A DNA stretch of 64,000 nucleotides from Dyella ginsengisoli LA-4 (GCF_000334915.1 NZ_AMSF01000095.1:62001-126000), one strand, 5' to 3'. Shown: positions 16,646 through 27,746, numbered from the stretch's first letter. A program made the numbers and translations. Notes: generated by a model from the letters alone, not told the origin.

Positions 16646-17233
16646 TCAGGGATACAGCAGGCGATGGGTCCAGGTCTGGCCGTGGCGGCTCCAGCGCACG
16701 CGCTCGTGCAACCGGAACTGCGCGCCGTACCAGAACTCCACCGTGTCCGGCTCGACCACGTAGCCACCCCAGTGCGCCGGGCGTGGCACGTCGCGCCCCT
16801 CGAACTCCTGCTCGTAGCGCGCCACGCGCTGCTCGAAGGTCTCGCGGTCAGGCAACGTCTGCGACTGCAGCGAGGCCCAGGCGCCGACCTGGCTGCCGCG
16901 CGGCCGGGTGGCGAAATAGGCGTCGGATTCCTCCGGCATCAGCTTGCGCGCCGCACCCTCGATCCGAACCTGCACGCCCTCGCGCACCCCCTTCCAGTGG
17001 AAGTTGAGCGCCACCTGCGGATGCGCCTCGATCTGGCTGCCCTTGTCGCTGTCGTAGTTGGTGAAGAAGCGGAAACCGCGCTCCTCCACATCCTTCAGCA
17101 GCACCACGCGGGAACTCACCCGCCCGGCCGCATCCACGGTGGCCAGGTTCATGGCTGTGGGCTCGCGGTCGCCGCTGGCCTTGGCCTCCTCCAGCAGCTG
17201 CGTGAAGGTGTCCAGAATCTCGCGATTGAGCAT
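16646..17233 (-). CDS. pdxH: Pyridoxamine/pyridoxine 5'-phosphate oxidase
   Basis: A 195-residue flavoenzyme that oxidises pyridoxine or pyridoxamine 5'-phosphate to PLP with FMN. Family motifs are PTAMNLATVD, SSRVVLLKDV, FRFFTNYDSDKG (FMN site), the RPRGSQVGAWAS block, and the C-terminal WGGYVVEPDTVEFWYG with HERVRW. E. coli PdxH has 218 residues; relatives in Xanthomonadales are shorter at the N terminus, which supports the ATG at 17233. An earlier start at 17263 would overlap the promoter region of the divergent kinase gene. Confidence 0.94.
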   Translation of the reverse strand: MLNREILDTFTQLLEEAKASGDREPTAMNLATVDAAGRVSSRVVLLKDVEERGFRFFTNYDSDKGSQIEAHPQVALNFHWKGVREGVQVRIEGAARKLMPEESDAYFATRPRGSQVGAWASLQSQTLPDRETFEQRVARYEQEFEGRDVPRPAHWGGYVVEPDTVEFWYGAQFRLHERVRWSRHGQTWTHRLLYP

Positions 17234-17264
17234 AGGTCTTGAATCGTGGCCGGGGCGCGTCATC

Positions 17265-18104
17265 ATGGCGCGGATGAACAACGATCCTAGCACGCAGAAT
17301 CAGGCGCTGGCCGTGCTTCTGCTCGACCACTACGCCGGTCGCATCGCCCGGGCGCGGCGCACCTACCTGATGGGCCTGTCCGGCCTGCAGGGCAGCGGCA
17401 AGAGCACGCTGGCCCGCGTCATCCGGACGCAGGCCGAATCGCGCGGCATCCCCACCGAAGTGCTGTCGCTGGACGACTTCTACTATTCGCGTTCGGACCG
17501 CGAGCTGATGGCGCGCGAGATCCACCCGCTGCTGCGCACCCGCGGCGTGCCGGGCACGCACGAGATCGAGCTGCTGATGTCGGTGCTTGCCGGCCTGCCC
17601 AAGGCGTCGGACAAACTGCCGGTGCCCTACCCGCGCTTCGACAAGGGTCGCGACACGCGACTGCCTCCGTCACGCTGGCCGAAGGTCACCCGGCCGCCGA
17701 AGCTGGTGATCCTGGAAGGCTGGGCGCTGGGTATCCGTCCGCAGACCGTCGCCGCGCTGGCCGCACCGGTGAACGGACTGGAACGCACCGAGGATCCCGA
17801 CGGCGCCTGGCGTCGCTGGGTCAACAAGCAGCTGCGCGGCTACCAGCCGCTGTGGCGCAAGCTCGATGCGCTGATCGTGCTGCAGGCGCCGAACTGGGAT
17901 GTGGTGCGCCGCTGGCGCAGCGAGCAGGAGCAGCGGCTGATCGCCCGCCATGCCCCGCTGGCGATGGACGGCGAAGCTATGCAGCGTTTCCTGGCGCACT
18001 TCGAGCGGCTCAGCCGCCACGCGCTGGCCACCCTGCCGAACCTCGCCGACAGCTGGGTCGAATACGACACCGAGCGCCACGTGATCGGACTCAATCACAA
18101 CTGA
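17265..18104 (+). CDS. P-loop kinase, D-glycerate 3-kinase type
   Basis: A 279-residue kinase with Walker A GLQGSGKST at about residues 38-46, a following LSLDDFYYS motif, and VILEGWALG as the Walker B-like strand. These motifs and the PGTHEIELL segment match glycerate kinase/Tda10 family proteins related to phosphoribulokinases and uridine kinases. The likely reaction is ATP-dependent phosphorylation of D-glycerate, not shown here. The start could also be the ATG at 17274. It is divergent from pdxH. Confidence 0.85.
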   Translation: MARMNNDPSTQNQALAVLLLDHYAGRIARARRTYLMGLSGLQGSGKSTLARVIRTQAESRGIPTEVLSLDDFYYSRSDRELMAREIHPLLRTRGVPGTHEIELLMSVLAGLPKASDKLPVPYPRFDKGRDTRLPPSRWPKVTRPPKLVILEGWALGIRPQTVAALAAPVNGLERTEDPDGAWRRWVNKQLRGYQPLWRKLDALIVLQAPNWDVVRRWRSEQEQRLIARHAPLAMDGEAMQRFLAHFERLSRHALATLPNLADSWVEYDTERHVIGLNHN

Positions 18105-18119
18105 CGCCCGCCCCCGCTC

Positions 18120-18464
18120 TCAACCGCCTGGTTCAACCTGCACGGCGGTGCCATAGGCCAGCACCTCGGTGACGCCCTGCGCCACTTCATTGGCGTCGTA
18201 GCGCATGCCGATCACGGCGTTCGCGCCCAGTGCCGCGGCATGGTCGAGCATCAGCTCGAACGCCTCGACGCGGGCCTTCTCGCACAGCTCGGTGTACAGC
18301 GTGATGTTGCCACCGACCAGGGTCTGCAGCGCTGCGCCGACGTTGCCGACGATGCTGCGTGAGCGCACGGTGATGCCGCGCACGATGCCGAGCGGACGCA
18401 CCACGCGATAGCCGGGAACGTCGTTGGTGGTGCTGACCATGTGGCGGGAAACCGGGGTCGGCAT
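18120..18464 (-). CDS. YbjQ family (UPF0145) protein
   Basis: A 114-residue protein. The pattern [21 protein letters not shown] near the start and the helix [27 protein letters not shown] are characteristic of the YbjQ/UPF0145 heavy-metal-binding-like family, a small oligomeric beta-alpha fold of unclear function. Length is normal for the family (about 105-110). It is convergent with the kinase gene and lies downstream of the epimerase-like gene on the same strand. Confidence 0.87.
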   Translation of the reverse strand: MPTPVSRHMVSTTNDVPGYRVVRPLGIVRGITVRSRSIVGNVGAALQTLVGGNITLYTELCEKARVEAFELMLDHAAALGANAVIGMRYDANEVAQGVTEVLAYGTAVQVEPGG

Positions 18465-18506
18465 GACAGGCTCCTTGAGGTAGGTGGCTGCGCGAAGACA
18501 GCCGGT

Positions 18507-19355
18507 TCAAGACTGCGGTTGGGCATCGTCCCACAATGCCGTGTAGCCGGAACGGGCATCCGGCCAGCGCGGCGCCCAGCCGCTGGCGCGCAGGCGCGCA
18601 TTGGAGAGGCGCTTGCTGCCGATGCCGGCCGGTGCCGGGCCGTCCGCCGGTACCGGCGCCCCGACCAGCGTGGCGAGATGGTCGTACAGCACGTCCAGCG
18701 GCAGCGGCGTGTCGTCGGCGCCAAGGTACACCGGGTGCGGATCGGGTACGGCGAGCAGATGGGCGATGGCCCCGGCTGCATCCTCGACGTGGATGCGGTT
18801 GGCCCAGTGCGGCTGTCGCCTCGGCACGCGGGCCTGCCCGGTGCGCACGCGCTCGAGCAGTTGCAGGCGCCCGGGGCCGTACAGGCCGGCCAGCCGCAGC
18901 GCGATCGATCGCACCGGTTGCGCGGCCAGCCAGCGCTCGGCCTCGAGCAGCACCGCGCCGTTGAATCCCGGCGGGTCGGCGGGCGTGTCCTCGTCCACCC
19001 AGTCACCGTCGTGGTCGCCGTGGACGGCGCTGGAGGAGACGAACAGCACGCGGCGCAGCGCCGACGGATCCAGCGCCGCCATCACCCGGCGCAGGCCGTC
19101 GACGAACACCGCGCGATACGCCGCCTCCGTGCGCGCGCCCGGTGTCGGCAGATGCACCAGCTGCGTGATGCCGGGTGGCAGCGCTGGCAAACCGTCGTCG
19201 CGCGACAGGTCGCCGGCCAGCCAGGCGATGCCCTCGGCCACGCCTTGCGGCGGATGCCGGCGCAGCGCGAAAACCGTGTCGCCGCGGGCCTGCAGGCTTC
19301 GGGCCACACGCATGCCCAGGTCGCCGCAGCCGGACAGCAACACACGCTCGCTCAT
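18507..19355 (-). CDS. NAD(P)-dependent sugar epimerase/reductase-like protein (YeeZ type)
   Basis: A 282-residue short-chain-dehydrogenase-related protein. The N-terminal dinucleotide site is [16 protein letters not shown] (G-x-G-x-x-G). SSSAVHG is the catalytic serine strand, but the usual YxxxK pair is not obvious after it, as in other YeeZ-type members. The pattern [10 protein letters not shown] and [14 protein letters not shown] are typical of extended SDRs. The substrate is unknown. It is divergent from aroK with 50 bases between them. Confidence 0.84.
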   Translation of the reverse strand: MSERVLLSGCGDLGMRVARSLQARGDTVFALRRHPPQGVAEGIAWLAGDLSRDDGLPALPPGITQLVHLPTPGARTEAAYRAVFVDGLRRVMAALDPSALRRVLFVSSSAVHGDHDGDWVDEDTPADPPGFNGAVLLEAERWLAAQPVRSIALRLAGLYGPGRLQLLERVRTGQARVPRRQPHWANRIHVEDAAGAIAHLLAVPDPHPVYLGADDTPLPLDVLYDHLATLVGAPVPADGPAPAGIGSKRLSNARLRASGWAPRWPDARSGYTALWDDAQPQS

Positions 19356-19405
19356 GGCCCTGGAATTCCCCTCTGACGCCGGATCGGCCCTGCTAGCATG
19401 CGCGC

Positions 19406-19945
19406 ATGAATCCGTCGTGCAACCTGTTCATCGTCGGACCGACCGGAGCCGGCAAGACCTCGATCGGCCGACGCCTCGCCGAACATTACCAGCTCGCCTT
19501 CGTCGACCTCGACCAGGAGATCGAGCGGCATTGCGGCGTGCCGGTGGGTACGGTGTTCGAGCTGGAAGGCGAGGCCGGCTTCCGCCGCCGCGAGAGCGAC
19601 ATGCTCGACCACTGCACGCAGCCGCAGGGCATCGTACTGGCCACCGGTGCCGGCGCCGTGCTCGATCCGGTCAATCGCCAGCGCCTGGCCGCGCGCGGCT
19701 ACGTGCTGTGGCTGCAGGCCGGCATCGAGCAGCAGCTCGAGCGGCTCGCCCGCGACACCAAGCGGCCACTGCTGGCGGGGGAGGATCGCCGCGCGAAGCT
19801 CGCCGCGATGCGCGAGGCACGCGAACCGCTGTACCGCGAACTGGCCGACCTGGTGCTGCCGGACGAGCACGAGAGCGTGCACGCGGCCACCCAGCGCGCC
19901 ATCGCCCTGATCGACACCCACTGGAACCGTACCCGAGCCGCATGA
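19406..19945 (+). CDS. aroK: Shikimate kinase
   Basis: A 179-residue kinase for the fifth step of chorismate synthesis (shikimate to shikimate 3-phosphate). Walker A is GPTGAGKTS (11-19), the shikimate-binding aspartate lies in VDLDQEIE, and FRRRESDML and ATGAGAVL are the second shikimate and Walker B-like motifs. The LID region has DTKRPLL. Its TGA overlaps the ATG of aroB (ATGA), so translation of the pair is likely coupled. Confidence 0.96.
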   Translation: MNPSCNLFIVGPTGAGKTSIGRRLAEHYQLAFVDLDQEIERHCGVPVGTVFELEGEAGFRRRESDMLDHCTQPQGIVLATGAGAVLDPVNRQRLAARGYVLWLQAGIEQQLERLARDTKRPLLAGEDRRAKLAAMREAREPLYRELADLVLPDEHESVHAATQRAIALIDTHWNRTRAA

Positions 19946-21033
19946 ACACCCCTGCCCTCCGCTCCATCGACGTCGCCCTCGGCCACCGCAGCTACGCGGT
20001 GCGCATCGGTCCGGGCCTGCTCGCCGACAGCGCCGCCTGGCGCGCCGCGATCCGCGGTCGACACGTGCTGGTGATCAGCAACACCACGGTGGCGCCGCTG
20101 TACCTGGACACGGTGGCGAAGGGGCTGGAGGGTCTGACCTGGGATCGCTTCCTCATCGAGGACGGCGAGGCCCACAAGACCTTCGACAACGTCGGCCGCG
20201 CGCTGGCCGCGCTGGCCAAGCTCGGCGCCACCCGCGACGCCTGCATCATCGCGCTGGGCGGCGGCGTGGTCGGCGACCTGGCCGGTTTCACCGCGGCCTG
20301 CTGGATGCGCGGCATCGACTTCATCCAGCTGCCGACCACGCTGCTGGCGATGGTCGACTCCTCGGTCGGCGGCAAGACCGGCGTGAACCTCCCGGCCGGC
20401 AAGAACCTGGTCGGCGCGTTCCACCAGCCGCGCGGCGTGTTCGCCGACATCGACACCCTGGCTACCCTGCCCGCGCGCGAATATCGCGCCGGCCTGGCCG
20501 AGGTGGTCAAGGGCGCGGCGATCGGCGATGCGGATTTCTTCGCCTGGCTGGAGGCGCACGCCGGTGCGCTGGCCGCGCGCGATCCGGCGACGGTGAGCGA
20601 GGCGATCGCGCGCAAGGTCGCCTACAAGGCCGGCGTGGTCGCCCGCGACGAGACCGAACAGGGCGAGCGCGCCCTGCTCAACCTCGGCCACACCTTCGGC
20701 CATGCGCTGGAGACCGCCGGCCGCTACACCGCCCTGCTGCACGGCGAGGCGGTGGCGGTCGGCATGGTGCTGGCCGCGCAGCTCTCGCAGCAGCTCGGCA
20801 TGGCCACGCTGGACGATACCCTGCGCCTGCAGCGCCTGCTCGACATGCTGGGCCTGCCCACCGACATCCCCGAAGGCATGGATCCGCAACAGCTGCTCGC
20901 ACTGATGCGGCTGGACAAGAAGAACACCGCAGGCACGCTGCGGTTGATCCTGTGGCGCGGCATCGGCCGGGCGGAGATCGTCAGCGGCGTGGCCGAAGAC
21001 GCCGTGCTGGGCGTACTGCAGGCGGCCGCGTAG
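19942..21033 (+). CDS. aroB: 3-Dehydroquinate synthase
   Basis: A 363-residue NAD- and metal-dependent enzyme converting DAHP to 3-dehydroquinate. Motifs are [49 protein letters not shown] and [12 protein letters not shown], the last with the metal-binding histidines. The start at 19942 is fixed by the ATGA overlap with aroK. Its TAG stop lies inside the left arm of a REP-like palindrome that may end the aroKB transcript. Confidence 0.97.
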   Translation: MNTPALRSIDVALGHRSYAVRIGPGLLADSAAWRAAIRGRHVLVISNTTVAPLYLDTVAKGLEGLTWDRFLIEDGEAHKTFDNVGRALAALAKLGATRDACIIALGGGVVGDLAGFTAACWMRGIDFIQLPTTLLAMVDSSVGGKTGVNLPAGKNLVGAFHQPRGVFADIDTLATLPAREYRAGLAEVVKGAAIGDADFFAWLEAHAGALAARDPATVSEAIARKVAYKAGVVARDETEQGERALLNLGHTFGHALETAGRYTALLHGEAVAVGMVLAAQLSQQLGMATLDDTLRLQRLLDMLGLPTDIPEGMDPQQLLALMRLDKKNTAGTLRLILWRGIGRAEIVSGVAEDAVLGVLQAAA

Positions 21034-21115
21034 GAGCCCGCTCGCGGGCGATGCTTTTGCCTTTTGCTTCGATGCGGATCAGGAGCAGGGGCATCGCCCG
21101 CGAGCGGGCTCCTAC
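21030..21115. repeat. REP-like palindrome, copy 2 (25-bp perfect arms)
   Basis: Arms 21030-21054 and 21091-21115 are perfect 25-base inverted repeats around a 36-base loop. The outer arms are the same as copy 1 at 4057-4136 apart from one base in each arm; the loops share only short motifs (GCTTCGATGCG). It lies between the convergent aroB and EamA genes and overlaps the aroB stop codon by three bases, so it could act as a bidirectional transcript end. Confidence 0.88.
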
Positions 21116-21126
21116 CCGGCTGTCCG

Positions 21127-22041
21127 TCACACCTCGTGGTGGATCGCCTCGGCCGGCATCGCCTCGGCCCTGCGCGCGCTGCGTCGCGGCGCCAGCTCCA
21201 CCAGGTACATCGCCGCCAGCACCAGCGCGCCGCCGCCGAGCATGCGCCAGCTCAGCGACTCACCGCCGAAAGCCACCGCGAAGCCGGCGGCGAACACCGG
21301 CTCCAGTGTCATCACGATCGCCGCGCGGGTGGCCGGCATGTGCGCCTGCGCCCAGGTCTGCACCAGCATCGCGCCGGCACCGGCGGCCAGTGCCATGTAG
21401 ATCAGCGCGAACCACACGCCGCGGTCCGGCGGCAGCTTCGGCCCATGCGGCAACGTGGCCAGCAGGCAGACCACGGCGATCGCCAGCATCTGCACGGTGG
21501 ACAGCGCGAACGCATCGCCCGGCCGCGACCACTGCCCCAGCCCGACGATGTGCAGGCCGTACAACGCCGCCGAGAGCAGCACCAGTACCACGCCGCGGTT
21601 CACGCTGAAGCCCTGCAGCGACAGCAGTGCCAGCCCTCCGGTAGCCAGCAGCACCGCGATCCAGGTGACCGATGGCAGACGCTGGCGCAGCAGCACGGTG
21701 CCGAGCAGCGGGGTGAACACCACGTACATGCCGGTGACGAAGCCGCTGACGCTGGCCGACGCGTAGATCTGCCCGGTGGTCTGCAGCAGCTGTGCCACGC
21801 CATACACCACGCCCAGCGCCAGCGCCTGCAGCCACTGCCGCCGGGGCAGGCGCATCAGCGGACGGGCGAACATCAGCGCCATGGCCAGCGCGGCGATCAC
21901 GAAGCGCACGGCCAGGAAATCGGCCACTGCCACGCGCTGCACGACATCCTTGATGAGAAAAAAGGTGGAACCCCACACCGCAGTGACCACGACCAGCGCC
22001 AGGGTGGCGAGCGCGCCGGTGCGCGCAGGGGAGGTGCTCAT
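21127..22041 (-). CDS. EamA/DMT-family inner-membrane transporter
   Basis: A 304-residue protein with about ten membrane helices in two EamA repeats. The first repeat starts ALVVVTAVWGSTFFLIKDVV; the second includes ALYGLHIVGLGQWS and ends VLAAMYLVELAPRR. Members export metabolites or amino acids; the substrate cannot be predicted. Its ATG overlaps the stop of the upstream glycosyltransferase by four bases. Confidence 0.9.
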   Translation of the reverse strand: MSTSPARTGALATLALVVVTAVWGSTFFLIKDVVQRVAVADFLAVRFVIAALAMALMFARPLMRLPRRQWLQALALGVVYGVAQLLQTTGQIYASASVSGFVTGMYVVFTPLLGTVLLRQRLPSVTWIAVLLATGGLALLSLQGFSVNRGVVLVLLSAALYGLHIVGLGQWSRPGDAFALSTVQMLAIAVVCLLATLPHGPKLPPDRGVWFALIYMALAAGAGAMLVQTWAQAHMPATRAAIVMTLEPVFAAGFAVAFGGESLSWRMLGGGALVLAAMYLVELAPRRSARRAEAMPAEAIHHEV

Positions 22042-22946
22042 GCGGGGGCCATGGTGGAGCTGCGCCGACGACGCAGCAGCTGCCCGGGCACCTGCAGCGC
22101 GAAATGCACCCAGATGCTGAGCCAGACCAGTGCGGCCACGTGCGGCTTGCGTGCCGCCGGATCGAACTTGCGGAACCAGCGCCACATGCCGCGATGCTTG
22201 TGACGGCTGACGAACACCGGCCGGTGACGGCTGGAGCCGCCCTTGCCGTGCAGCACGCGCACGTCTCCGGCGAGCATCACGCGGTAGCCGGCGTCCCGCA
22301 CGCGGCGGCACAGGTCCAGGTCCTCGCAATGCAGGAAGTAGCCTTCGTCGAAGCCGCCCAGGTACTCGAACACGCGGCGCGAGACCAGCATCAACGCACC
22401 GGAGACGGCCTCCGCCTCGACCGCATGGTCGGGGATCGGTCCGTCGATGTTCACGCCCTCGCCGGGGCGGTCGAACATCGTGTTGAGCGAGCGTTCGAGC
22501 AGCGGGTCGCGCCGGTACGAGGCGGGATCGGGATGGCCCGCGGCATCGCAGACCACCGCACCGACCAGGCCGGTGCGCGACTGTGCGTCGAAGGCGGCGA
22601 CCAGCCGCGGCACCGTGTCCGGCTCGAGCAGGCAGTCCGGATTGAGTATCAGCAGCCGCTGCCCGCTCGCACGTTTCGCCGCTCGGTTCACTGCCGGTCC
22701 AAAGCCGAGGTTGGCGTGGTTGTAGATGAGGGTGAGCCGCAGGTCCTGCTCGTGTGCGCGGGCGATGGCCTCGGGCATGCCATCGCGCGAGCCGTTGTCG
22801 ATCAGCAGCACTTCGCGCACGCCGGGACAGGCCAGCGCGCGCCGCACGCACTCGTGCAGCCCCGGGCCACTGTCGGCCGAGACCACGATGACACTCACGT
22901 CGGGCACGCCCGCGGCATGCGCAGGAGGGGAAGAAGGGGTGCTCAC
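22038..22946 (-). CDS. Family 2 glycosyltransferase
   Basis: A 302-residue GT-A fold enzyme. DVSVIVVSADSG and VLLIDNGSRDG form the nucleotide-sugar site; LLILNPDCLLEPD contains the D-x-D-like metal motif (NPDC), as in rhamnosyltransferase-type GT2 enzymes; GGFDEGYFLHCEDLDLCRR is the acceptor/catalytic block. A hydrophobic segment near the C terminus (ALVWLSIWVHFALQVPG) suggests membrane association. The GTG at 22946 is the most plausible start; there is no ATG nearby. It probably adds a sugar to a surface polysaccharide. Confidence 0.88.
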   Translation of the reverse strand: MSTPSSPPAHAAGVPDVSVIVVSADSGPGLHECVRRALACPGVREVLLIDNGSRDGMPEAIARAHEQDLRLTLIYNHANLGFGPAVNRAAKRASGQRLLILNPDCLLEPDTVPRLVAAFDAQSRTGLVGAVVCDAAGHPDPASYRRDPLLERSLNTMFDRPGEGVNIDGPIPDHAVEAEAVSGALMLVSRRVFEYLGGFDEGYFLHCEDLDLCRRVRDAGYRVMLAGDVRVLHGKGGSSRHRPVFVSRHKHRGMWRWFRKFDPAARKPHVAALVWLSIWVHFALQVPGQLLRRRRSSTMAPA

Positions 22947-22986
22947 CTGCACAAGTATGCGCGCGTGGCGGCGATTGGAAAACGGC

Positions 22987-23745
22987 TCAGTCGGCCGGCT
23001 CGCGCCGCAGCGCCTCGTCCAGCGGCACCGGCATCTCGCCCGGGCCCGACTGCAGCCAGGGACGGCCCGCATACCAGCCGCACAGGCTGCGCCGGCGCAG
23101 CCGGTGCACGCGCCCGCCCCGACGATCCCAGAGCAGGACGCCCGGTGGTATCTCCACTGCCAGCCAGCCGCCGCCGGGATCGATCGCGCAACGTCCGGGC
23201 GGTGCCTCGACGTCGCTGCCGTCATCGAAACGGAAGCCGGCAAAACCCGCCTCCCGCACGTAGTGCAACTGGCCGCCAGGCTGGCCCGCAGGGGACGCCG
23301 GCAATCCTGCCGAGCAGGCATGCCAGCTCGGCGGCGCCAGCTCGATGATGCCGCTGCCCACCGGCGCCGGCGCCAACACGCGCTCCGGCCATTCGTCTCC
23401 GGCAGACGGAGTCCCGGCGGCCTCCCGTTCCGCACGGCGATGGCGGTCCAGCCAGGCCTCGAGCCCGGCCAGCAGGGTGAATCCTGCCAGCGCGGCCACC
23501 GCGGCCACGGTCCAGCCGAGCGCCGCCTCGGCGAAGCCATGACCCAGCGCGAACGATACGCCGGGCAAGCCCCAGCGCAGCGACAGCCGCAGACGTCCCT
23601 GCCAGGCATGCAGGCGCTCCACCTGCACCAGCAGTGCCGCAGCGATGCCGAGCAGCAGCGGCAGCCCCAGCCACCACGGCACCAGCGCCAGCGCGATCAG
23701 CCAGAGCGCGAATGGCCAGGTGCGGCGCAGGGCGAGGCCGCGCAT
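22987..23745 (-). CDS. Membrane protein of unknown function
   Basis: A 252-residue protein I do not recognise. The first half has three to four hydrophobic segments (about 12-40 and 60-92). The second half is soluble and rich in Gly, Pro and Arg, with motifs such as RCAIDPGGGWLAVEIPPG and LCGWYAGRPWLQSG. It lies 47 bases after purL and 40 bases before the glycosyltransferase start, so it belongs to the same co-directional run. Confidence 0.72.
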   Translation of the reverse strand: MRGLALRRTWPFALWLIALALVPWWLGLPLLLGIAAALLVQVERLHAWQGRLRLSLRWGLPGVSFALGHGFAEAALGWTVAAVAALAGFTLLAGLEAWLDRHRRAEREAAGTPSAGDEWPERVLAPAPVGSGIIELAPPSWHACSAGLPASPAGQPGGQLHYVREAGFAGFRFDDGSDVEAPPGRCAIDPGGGWLAVEIPPGVLLWDRRGGRVHRLRRRSLCGWYAGRPWLQSGPGEMPVPLDEALRREPAD

Positions 23746-23751
23746 GGCTCA

Positions 23752-23772
23752 GCCGCCGCGGATCGCGGCGGC
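23752..23772. promoter_or_regulatory. Short perfect hairpin between purL and the next gene
   Basis: GCCGCCGCG and CGCGGCGGC form a 9-base perfect stem with a GAT loop. It sits between the purL stop (23793) and the next start (23745) and would cover the region just upstream of that start. No T-run follows, so it is not a classical terminator; it may stabilise mRNA or limit translation. Confidence 0.4.
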
Positions 23773-23792
23773 GCGGGAGGATCCGCTGCCGC

Positions 23793-26700
23793 TCAGCCGC
23801 ACCATGCCCGCGCGTTGCGGAACATGCGCATCCACGGCGAGTCCTCGCCCCAGCTGTCCGGGCACCAGCTCAGCTGGGCGCTGCGGAACACCCGCTCGGG
23901 ATGCGGCATCAGGATGGTCACCCGGCCCTCGGCCGCGGTGAAGCCGGCCAGGCCGCCCGGCGAGCCGTTCGGGTTCAACGGGTAGTTCTCGGTCGGCTTG
24001 CCGCGGTTGTCGACGAAGCGCACCGCCGCCTGCGCCTTGGACGGGCTGCAGACATTGGGGAAATGCACGCGGCCTTCGCCGTGCGCCACCGCCACCGGGA
24101 TGCGCGAGCCGGTCATGCCCTTGAAGAACAGGCTGGGCGAATCGAGGATCTCCAGCGTCGCCACGCGCGCCTCGTACTGCTCGGAGGCGTTGCGCAGGAA
24201 CTTCGGCCAGTGCTGCGCACCGGGGATGATGTCCTTCAGCTGGCTGAGCATCTGGCAGCCGTTGCACACGCCGAGGGCGAACTTCGACGGATCGGCGAAG
24301 AACGCCTCGAACTGCGCGCGCAGATCGGCGTTGTAGAGGATCGACGTGGCCCAGCCACGGCCGGCGCCCAGCACGTCGCCGTAGGAGAAGCCGCCGCAGG
24401 CGGCGAAGCCGCGGAAATCGGCCAGCTTCATCCGGCCCGAGGCCAGGTCGGACATGTGCACGTCCACCGCGTCGAAGCCGGCGCGGGTGAACGCGGCGGC
24501 CATCTCCACCTGACCATTGACGCCCTGCTCGCGCAGGATCGCCACGCGCGGGCGCGGCGCGCCGCTTTCCAGGTACGACGCGGCGACGTCCTTGGCGATG
24601 TCGAAGGTGAGCTTCGGCGTGATGCCCGGGTCGGTGTCGTCCAGCCGCCACTCCAGCTCGGCATCGGCGCTGAGCGGGTTGTCGCGCAGCCGCTGCATCG
24701 CGTGGCTGGTCTCGTTCCACGCCTTGTACAGCGTGGACCACTGCCACTTGAAGGCGGCTTCGTTGCCGAGGAACAGCTTGATGCCGAGCTTTTCCTTCGG
24801 CCGGCCGATGCGATGGCTCAGCCCGGCCAGCCCGTGCTTGACCAGCAGCGCCTCGAACGCCTCGCGGTTGGCGTCGGCCACCTGCAGCACGGCACCGAGT
24901 TCCTCGTTGAACAGCGCGCGCAGGGTCGCCTCGGCCCAGCCGTCCAGATGGATCTCCAGACCGCAGTGACCGGCAAAGGCCATCTCCAGCAGGGTCACGA
25001 TGACGCCGCCATCGGAACGGTCGTGGTAGGCGAGCAGCAGCCCGGCGCGGTTGGCCTCCTGCACCAGGTCGAACAGGCCCTTCAGGCGCTTGGCGTCCTC
25101 CAGGTCCGGCGGCACGCCGCCGGCGCGGTTGAACACCTGGGTCAGCGCCGAACCGCCGAGGCGGTCACGGCCTCCGCCGAGGTCGACCAGCCACAGGTCG
25201 GACGGACCGCGGTCGAGCTTGATCTGCGGCGTGAGCGTACGGCGCACGTCGCTGACGCGGGCGAAGCCGGTGATCACCAGCGACACCGGCGACACGGTGG
25301 ACTGGCGCTGCTCGCCGTCCATCCAGACCGTCTGCATCGACAGCGAGTCCTTGCCGACCGGAATCGAGATATCCAGCGTCGGGCACAGCTCCATGCCCAC
25401 TGCCTTGACCGCGTCGAACAGCGCGGCATCCTCGCCCGGCGTGTTCACCGCGGCCATCCAGTTGGCCGACAGGCGCACTTCGCCCAGCGAATCGATCGCC
25501 GCGGCAGCCAGGTTGGTGATCGCCTCGCCCACCGCCAGCCGCGCCGCGTCGGCGCTGTTGAGCAGCGCCACCGGGGCGCGCTCGGCCATCGCCATCGCCT
25601 CGCCGGCGTAGCCGTCGAAGTCGGCGATGGTCACCGCGCAGTCGGCCACCGGCACCTGCCACGGACCGACCATCGGATCGCGATGGTTGAGGCCGCCGAC
25701 GGTGCGGTCGCCGATGGTGATGAGGAAGTTCTTCGAACCCACCGTCGGCAGGCGCAGCACGCGCAGCACCGCCTCGTCCATGCCCACGCCGGACAGGTCC
25801 GGCACCAGGTCGATGCGCGCCTTGATGCGCGTGGCGTCGCGATGCATGCGCGGCGGCTTGCCGAACAGCACGTCCATCGGCAGGTCGATCACGGTGAGGT
25901 CGCGACGCGGGTCGATCACCTTCAGCAGGCGCTCTTCGGTGGCCGTGCCGACCACCGCGTACGGGCAGCGCTCGCGGGCACAGTAGGCCTCGAACTCGGG
26001 CAGGTCCTCGGCGGCGATGCCGAGCACGTAGCGCTCCTGCGACTCGTTGCTCCACACCTGCATCGGCGACAGCGAGGGGTCGTCGCAGGGCACCGTCGAC
26101 AGATCGATCTCGCCACCGACACCGGCGTCGTTGAGCAGCTCGGGGATCGCGTTGGACAGGCCGCCGGCGCCGACATCGTGGATGCTGACGATCGGGTTCT
26201 TGTCGCCGCGCGACCAGCAGGCATCGATCACCTGCTGGCAGCGACGTTCCATCTCGGCGTTGTCGCGCTGCACCGAGGCGAAGTCCAGCTCCGCGCTGGA
26301 GGTGCCCGAGGCCACCGACGAGGCGGCGCCACCGCCCAGACCGATCAGCATCGCCGGGCCGCCCAGCACGATCACCTTGTGACCGGGCTTGAGTTCGCGC
26401 TTCTGCACGTGGTCGGCGCGGATGTTGGCCAGGCCGCCGGCGATCATGATCGGCTTGTCGTAGCCGCGGCGGAAGCCGACCTGACCGGGCAGCTCGTTCT
26501 CGTAGGTGCGGAAGTAGCCGCCCAGGCAGGGGCGGCCGAATTCGTTGTTGAACGCGGCGGCGCCGAGCGGGCCGTCGCGCATGATCTCGAACGCGGTGGC
26601 CATGCGCGGCGGCAGCGGACGCTCCACCTCCCACGGCTGCCAGTGGCCGGGGATGCGCAGGTCGGATACCGAGAAACCGGTCAGGCCGGCCTTGGGCTTG

Positions 26701-27659
26701 GCTCCGCGGCCGGTCGCGCCCTCGTCGCGGATCTCGCCTCCGGCACCGGTGGCGGCGCCCGGCCACGGCGCGATCGCGGTGGGATGGTTGTGCGTCTCGA
26801 CCTTGATCGCGTAGTCGATGCGCTCGTCGTGCGCACGCCAGATGCCGTCGTCGTCGGTGAAGAAGCGCTTGCCTTCATTGCCCTGGATCACCGCCGCGTT
26901 GTCCTTGTAGGCCGACAGCGTGTGCGCGGGCGAGTGCTGGTGGGTGTTCTTGATCATGGCGAACAGGCTCTTGTCCTGCGCTTCGCCGTCGACCGTCCAG
27001 CTGGCGTTGAACACCTTGTGGCGGCAGTGCTCCGAATTGGCCTGGGCGAACATGAACAGCTCGGCGTCGGTCGGGTCGCGGCCCAGGTCGCCGTAGCGGG
27101 CGGCCAGGTACTCGATCTCGTCCTCGGCCAGCGCCAGGCCGAGCCGCGCATTGGCTTCGGCCAGCGCCGCCAGCGGATCGCCGCCCAGCGTGATGTGCAC
27201 CAGGTCGCCCGGGGTACCGGCGAGGAACAGACCCTGCGCCCGGGAAAGGTCGGTCAGCACCGACTGCGTCATCGCGTCGTGCAGCACGCCCATCACTGCT
27301 TCGTGGTCCGGCGCACCGGCCTCGGGCAGGCCGACCGCCAGCCACGCCATGCCGCGTTCGACGCGGCGCACGTCGAAGCCGGCGCCATGCAGGATGTCGG
27401 TGGCCTTGCTCGACCACGGCGAGATGGTGCCCAGCCGCGGCACCACCCACAGCGTGGCTTCCTCCGGCTCGGCGTCCTTCGCCTCGAGCACCTCGAGCAG
27501 GCGCTTGCGCTGCTCGCCTTCAGGCAGGTGGTCGGCGTCGAGGAAGTAGACGAACCAGGATGCCTGCACACGGGCACCGCGATGCAGCACATCGAGGCGG
27601 GCGTTGAGGCGGTCGAGGCGGAACGGCGAAAGGGCGTTTTGCCCGTCGAAAGCGATCAT
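23793..27659 (-). CDS. purL: Phosphoribosylformylglycinamidine synthase (FGAM synthase)
   Basis: A 1288-residue, single-chain ATP-dependent enzyme of de novo purine synthesis (FGAR plus glutamine to FGAM). The order is N-terminal PurS-like domain, two AIRS-type synthetase halves ([19 protein letters not shown]; the [13 protein letters not shown] block; [20 protein letters not shown]) and a C-terminal glutamine amidotransferase with nucleophile cysteine in GVCNGCQ near residue 1129 and HPERVFR. Length equals E. coli PurL (about 1295). The ATG at 27659 gives the normal N terminus; a start 12 codons earlier is possible. No clear ribosome site is seen. Confidence 0.97.
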   Translation of the reverse strand: MIAFDGQNALSPFRLDRLNARLDVLHRGARVQASWFVYFLDADHLPEGEQRKRLLEVLEAKDAEPEEATLWVVPRLGTISPWSSKATDILHGAGFDVRRVERGMAWLAVGLPEAGAPDHEAVMGVLHDAMTQSVLTDLSRAQGLFLAGTPGDLVHITLGGDPLAALAEANARLGLALAEDEIEYLAARYGDLGRDPTDAELFMFAQANSEHCRHKVFNASWTVDGEAQDKSLFAMIKNTHQHSPAHTLSAYKDNAAVIQGNEGKRFFTDDDGIWRAHDERIDYAIKVETHNHPTAIAPWPGAATGAGGEIRDEGATGRGAKPKAGLTGFSVSDLRIPGHWQPWEVERPLPPRMATAFEIMRDGPLGAAAFNNEFGRPCLGGYFRTYENELPGQVGFRRGYDKPIMIAGGLANIRADHVQKRELKPGHKVIVLGGPAMLIGLGGGAASSVASGTSSAELDFASVQRDNAEMERRCQQVIDACWSRGDKNPIVSIHDVGAGGLSNAIPELLNDAGVGGEIDLSTVPCDDPSLSPMQVWSNESQERYVLGIAAEDLPEFEAYCARERCPYAVVGTATEERLLKVIDPRRDLTVIDLPMDVLFGKPPRMHRDATRIKARIDLVPDLSGVGMDEAVLRVLRLPTVGSKNFLITIGDRTVGGLNHRDPMVGPWQVPVADCAVTIADFDGYAGEAMAMAERAPVALLNSADAARLAVGEAITNLAAAAIDSLGEVRLSANWMAAVNTPGEDAALFDAVKAVGMELCPTLDISIPVGKDSLSMQTVWMDGEQRQSTVSPVSLVITGFARVSDVRRTLTPQIKLDRGPSDLWLVDLGGGRDRLGGSALTQVFNRAGGVPPDLEDAKRLKGLFDLVQEANRAGLLLAYHDRSDGGVIVTLLEMAFAGHCGLEIHLDGWAEATLRALFNEELGAVLQVADANREAFEALLVKHGLAGLSHRIGRPKEKLGIKLFLGNEAAFKWQWSTLYKAWNETSHAMQRLRDNPLSADAELEWRLDDTDPGITPKLTFDIAKDVAASYLESGAPRPRVAILREQGVNGQVEMAAAFTRAGFDAVDVHMSDLASGRMKLADFRGFAACGGFSYGDVLGAGRGWATSILYNADLRAQFEAFFADPSKFALGVCNGCQMLSQLKDIIPGAQHWPKFLRNASEQYEARVATLEILDSPSLFFKGMTGSRIPVAVAHGEGRVHFPNVCSPSKAQAAVRFVDNRGKPTENYPLNPNGSPGGLAGFTAAEGRVTILMPHPERVFRSAQLSWCPDSWGEDSPWMRMFRNARAWCG

Positions 27660-27746
27660 GCGAGGGGGAATGGCGCTGTACGGGAAAACCGCCATTCTAC
27701 CCGATGCTGCACCACCGCATCGCCCTGCCCCCCGGGGCGTCCCGGG

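Noticed and set aside
18601-19941. Possible N-terminal extension of aroB by several hundred codons.
   Set aside because: The frame upstream of 19942 overlaps the epimerase and aroK genes; the ATGA overlap and family length fix the start.
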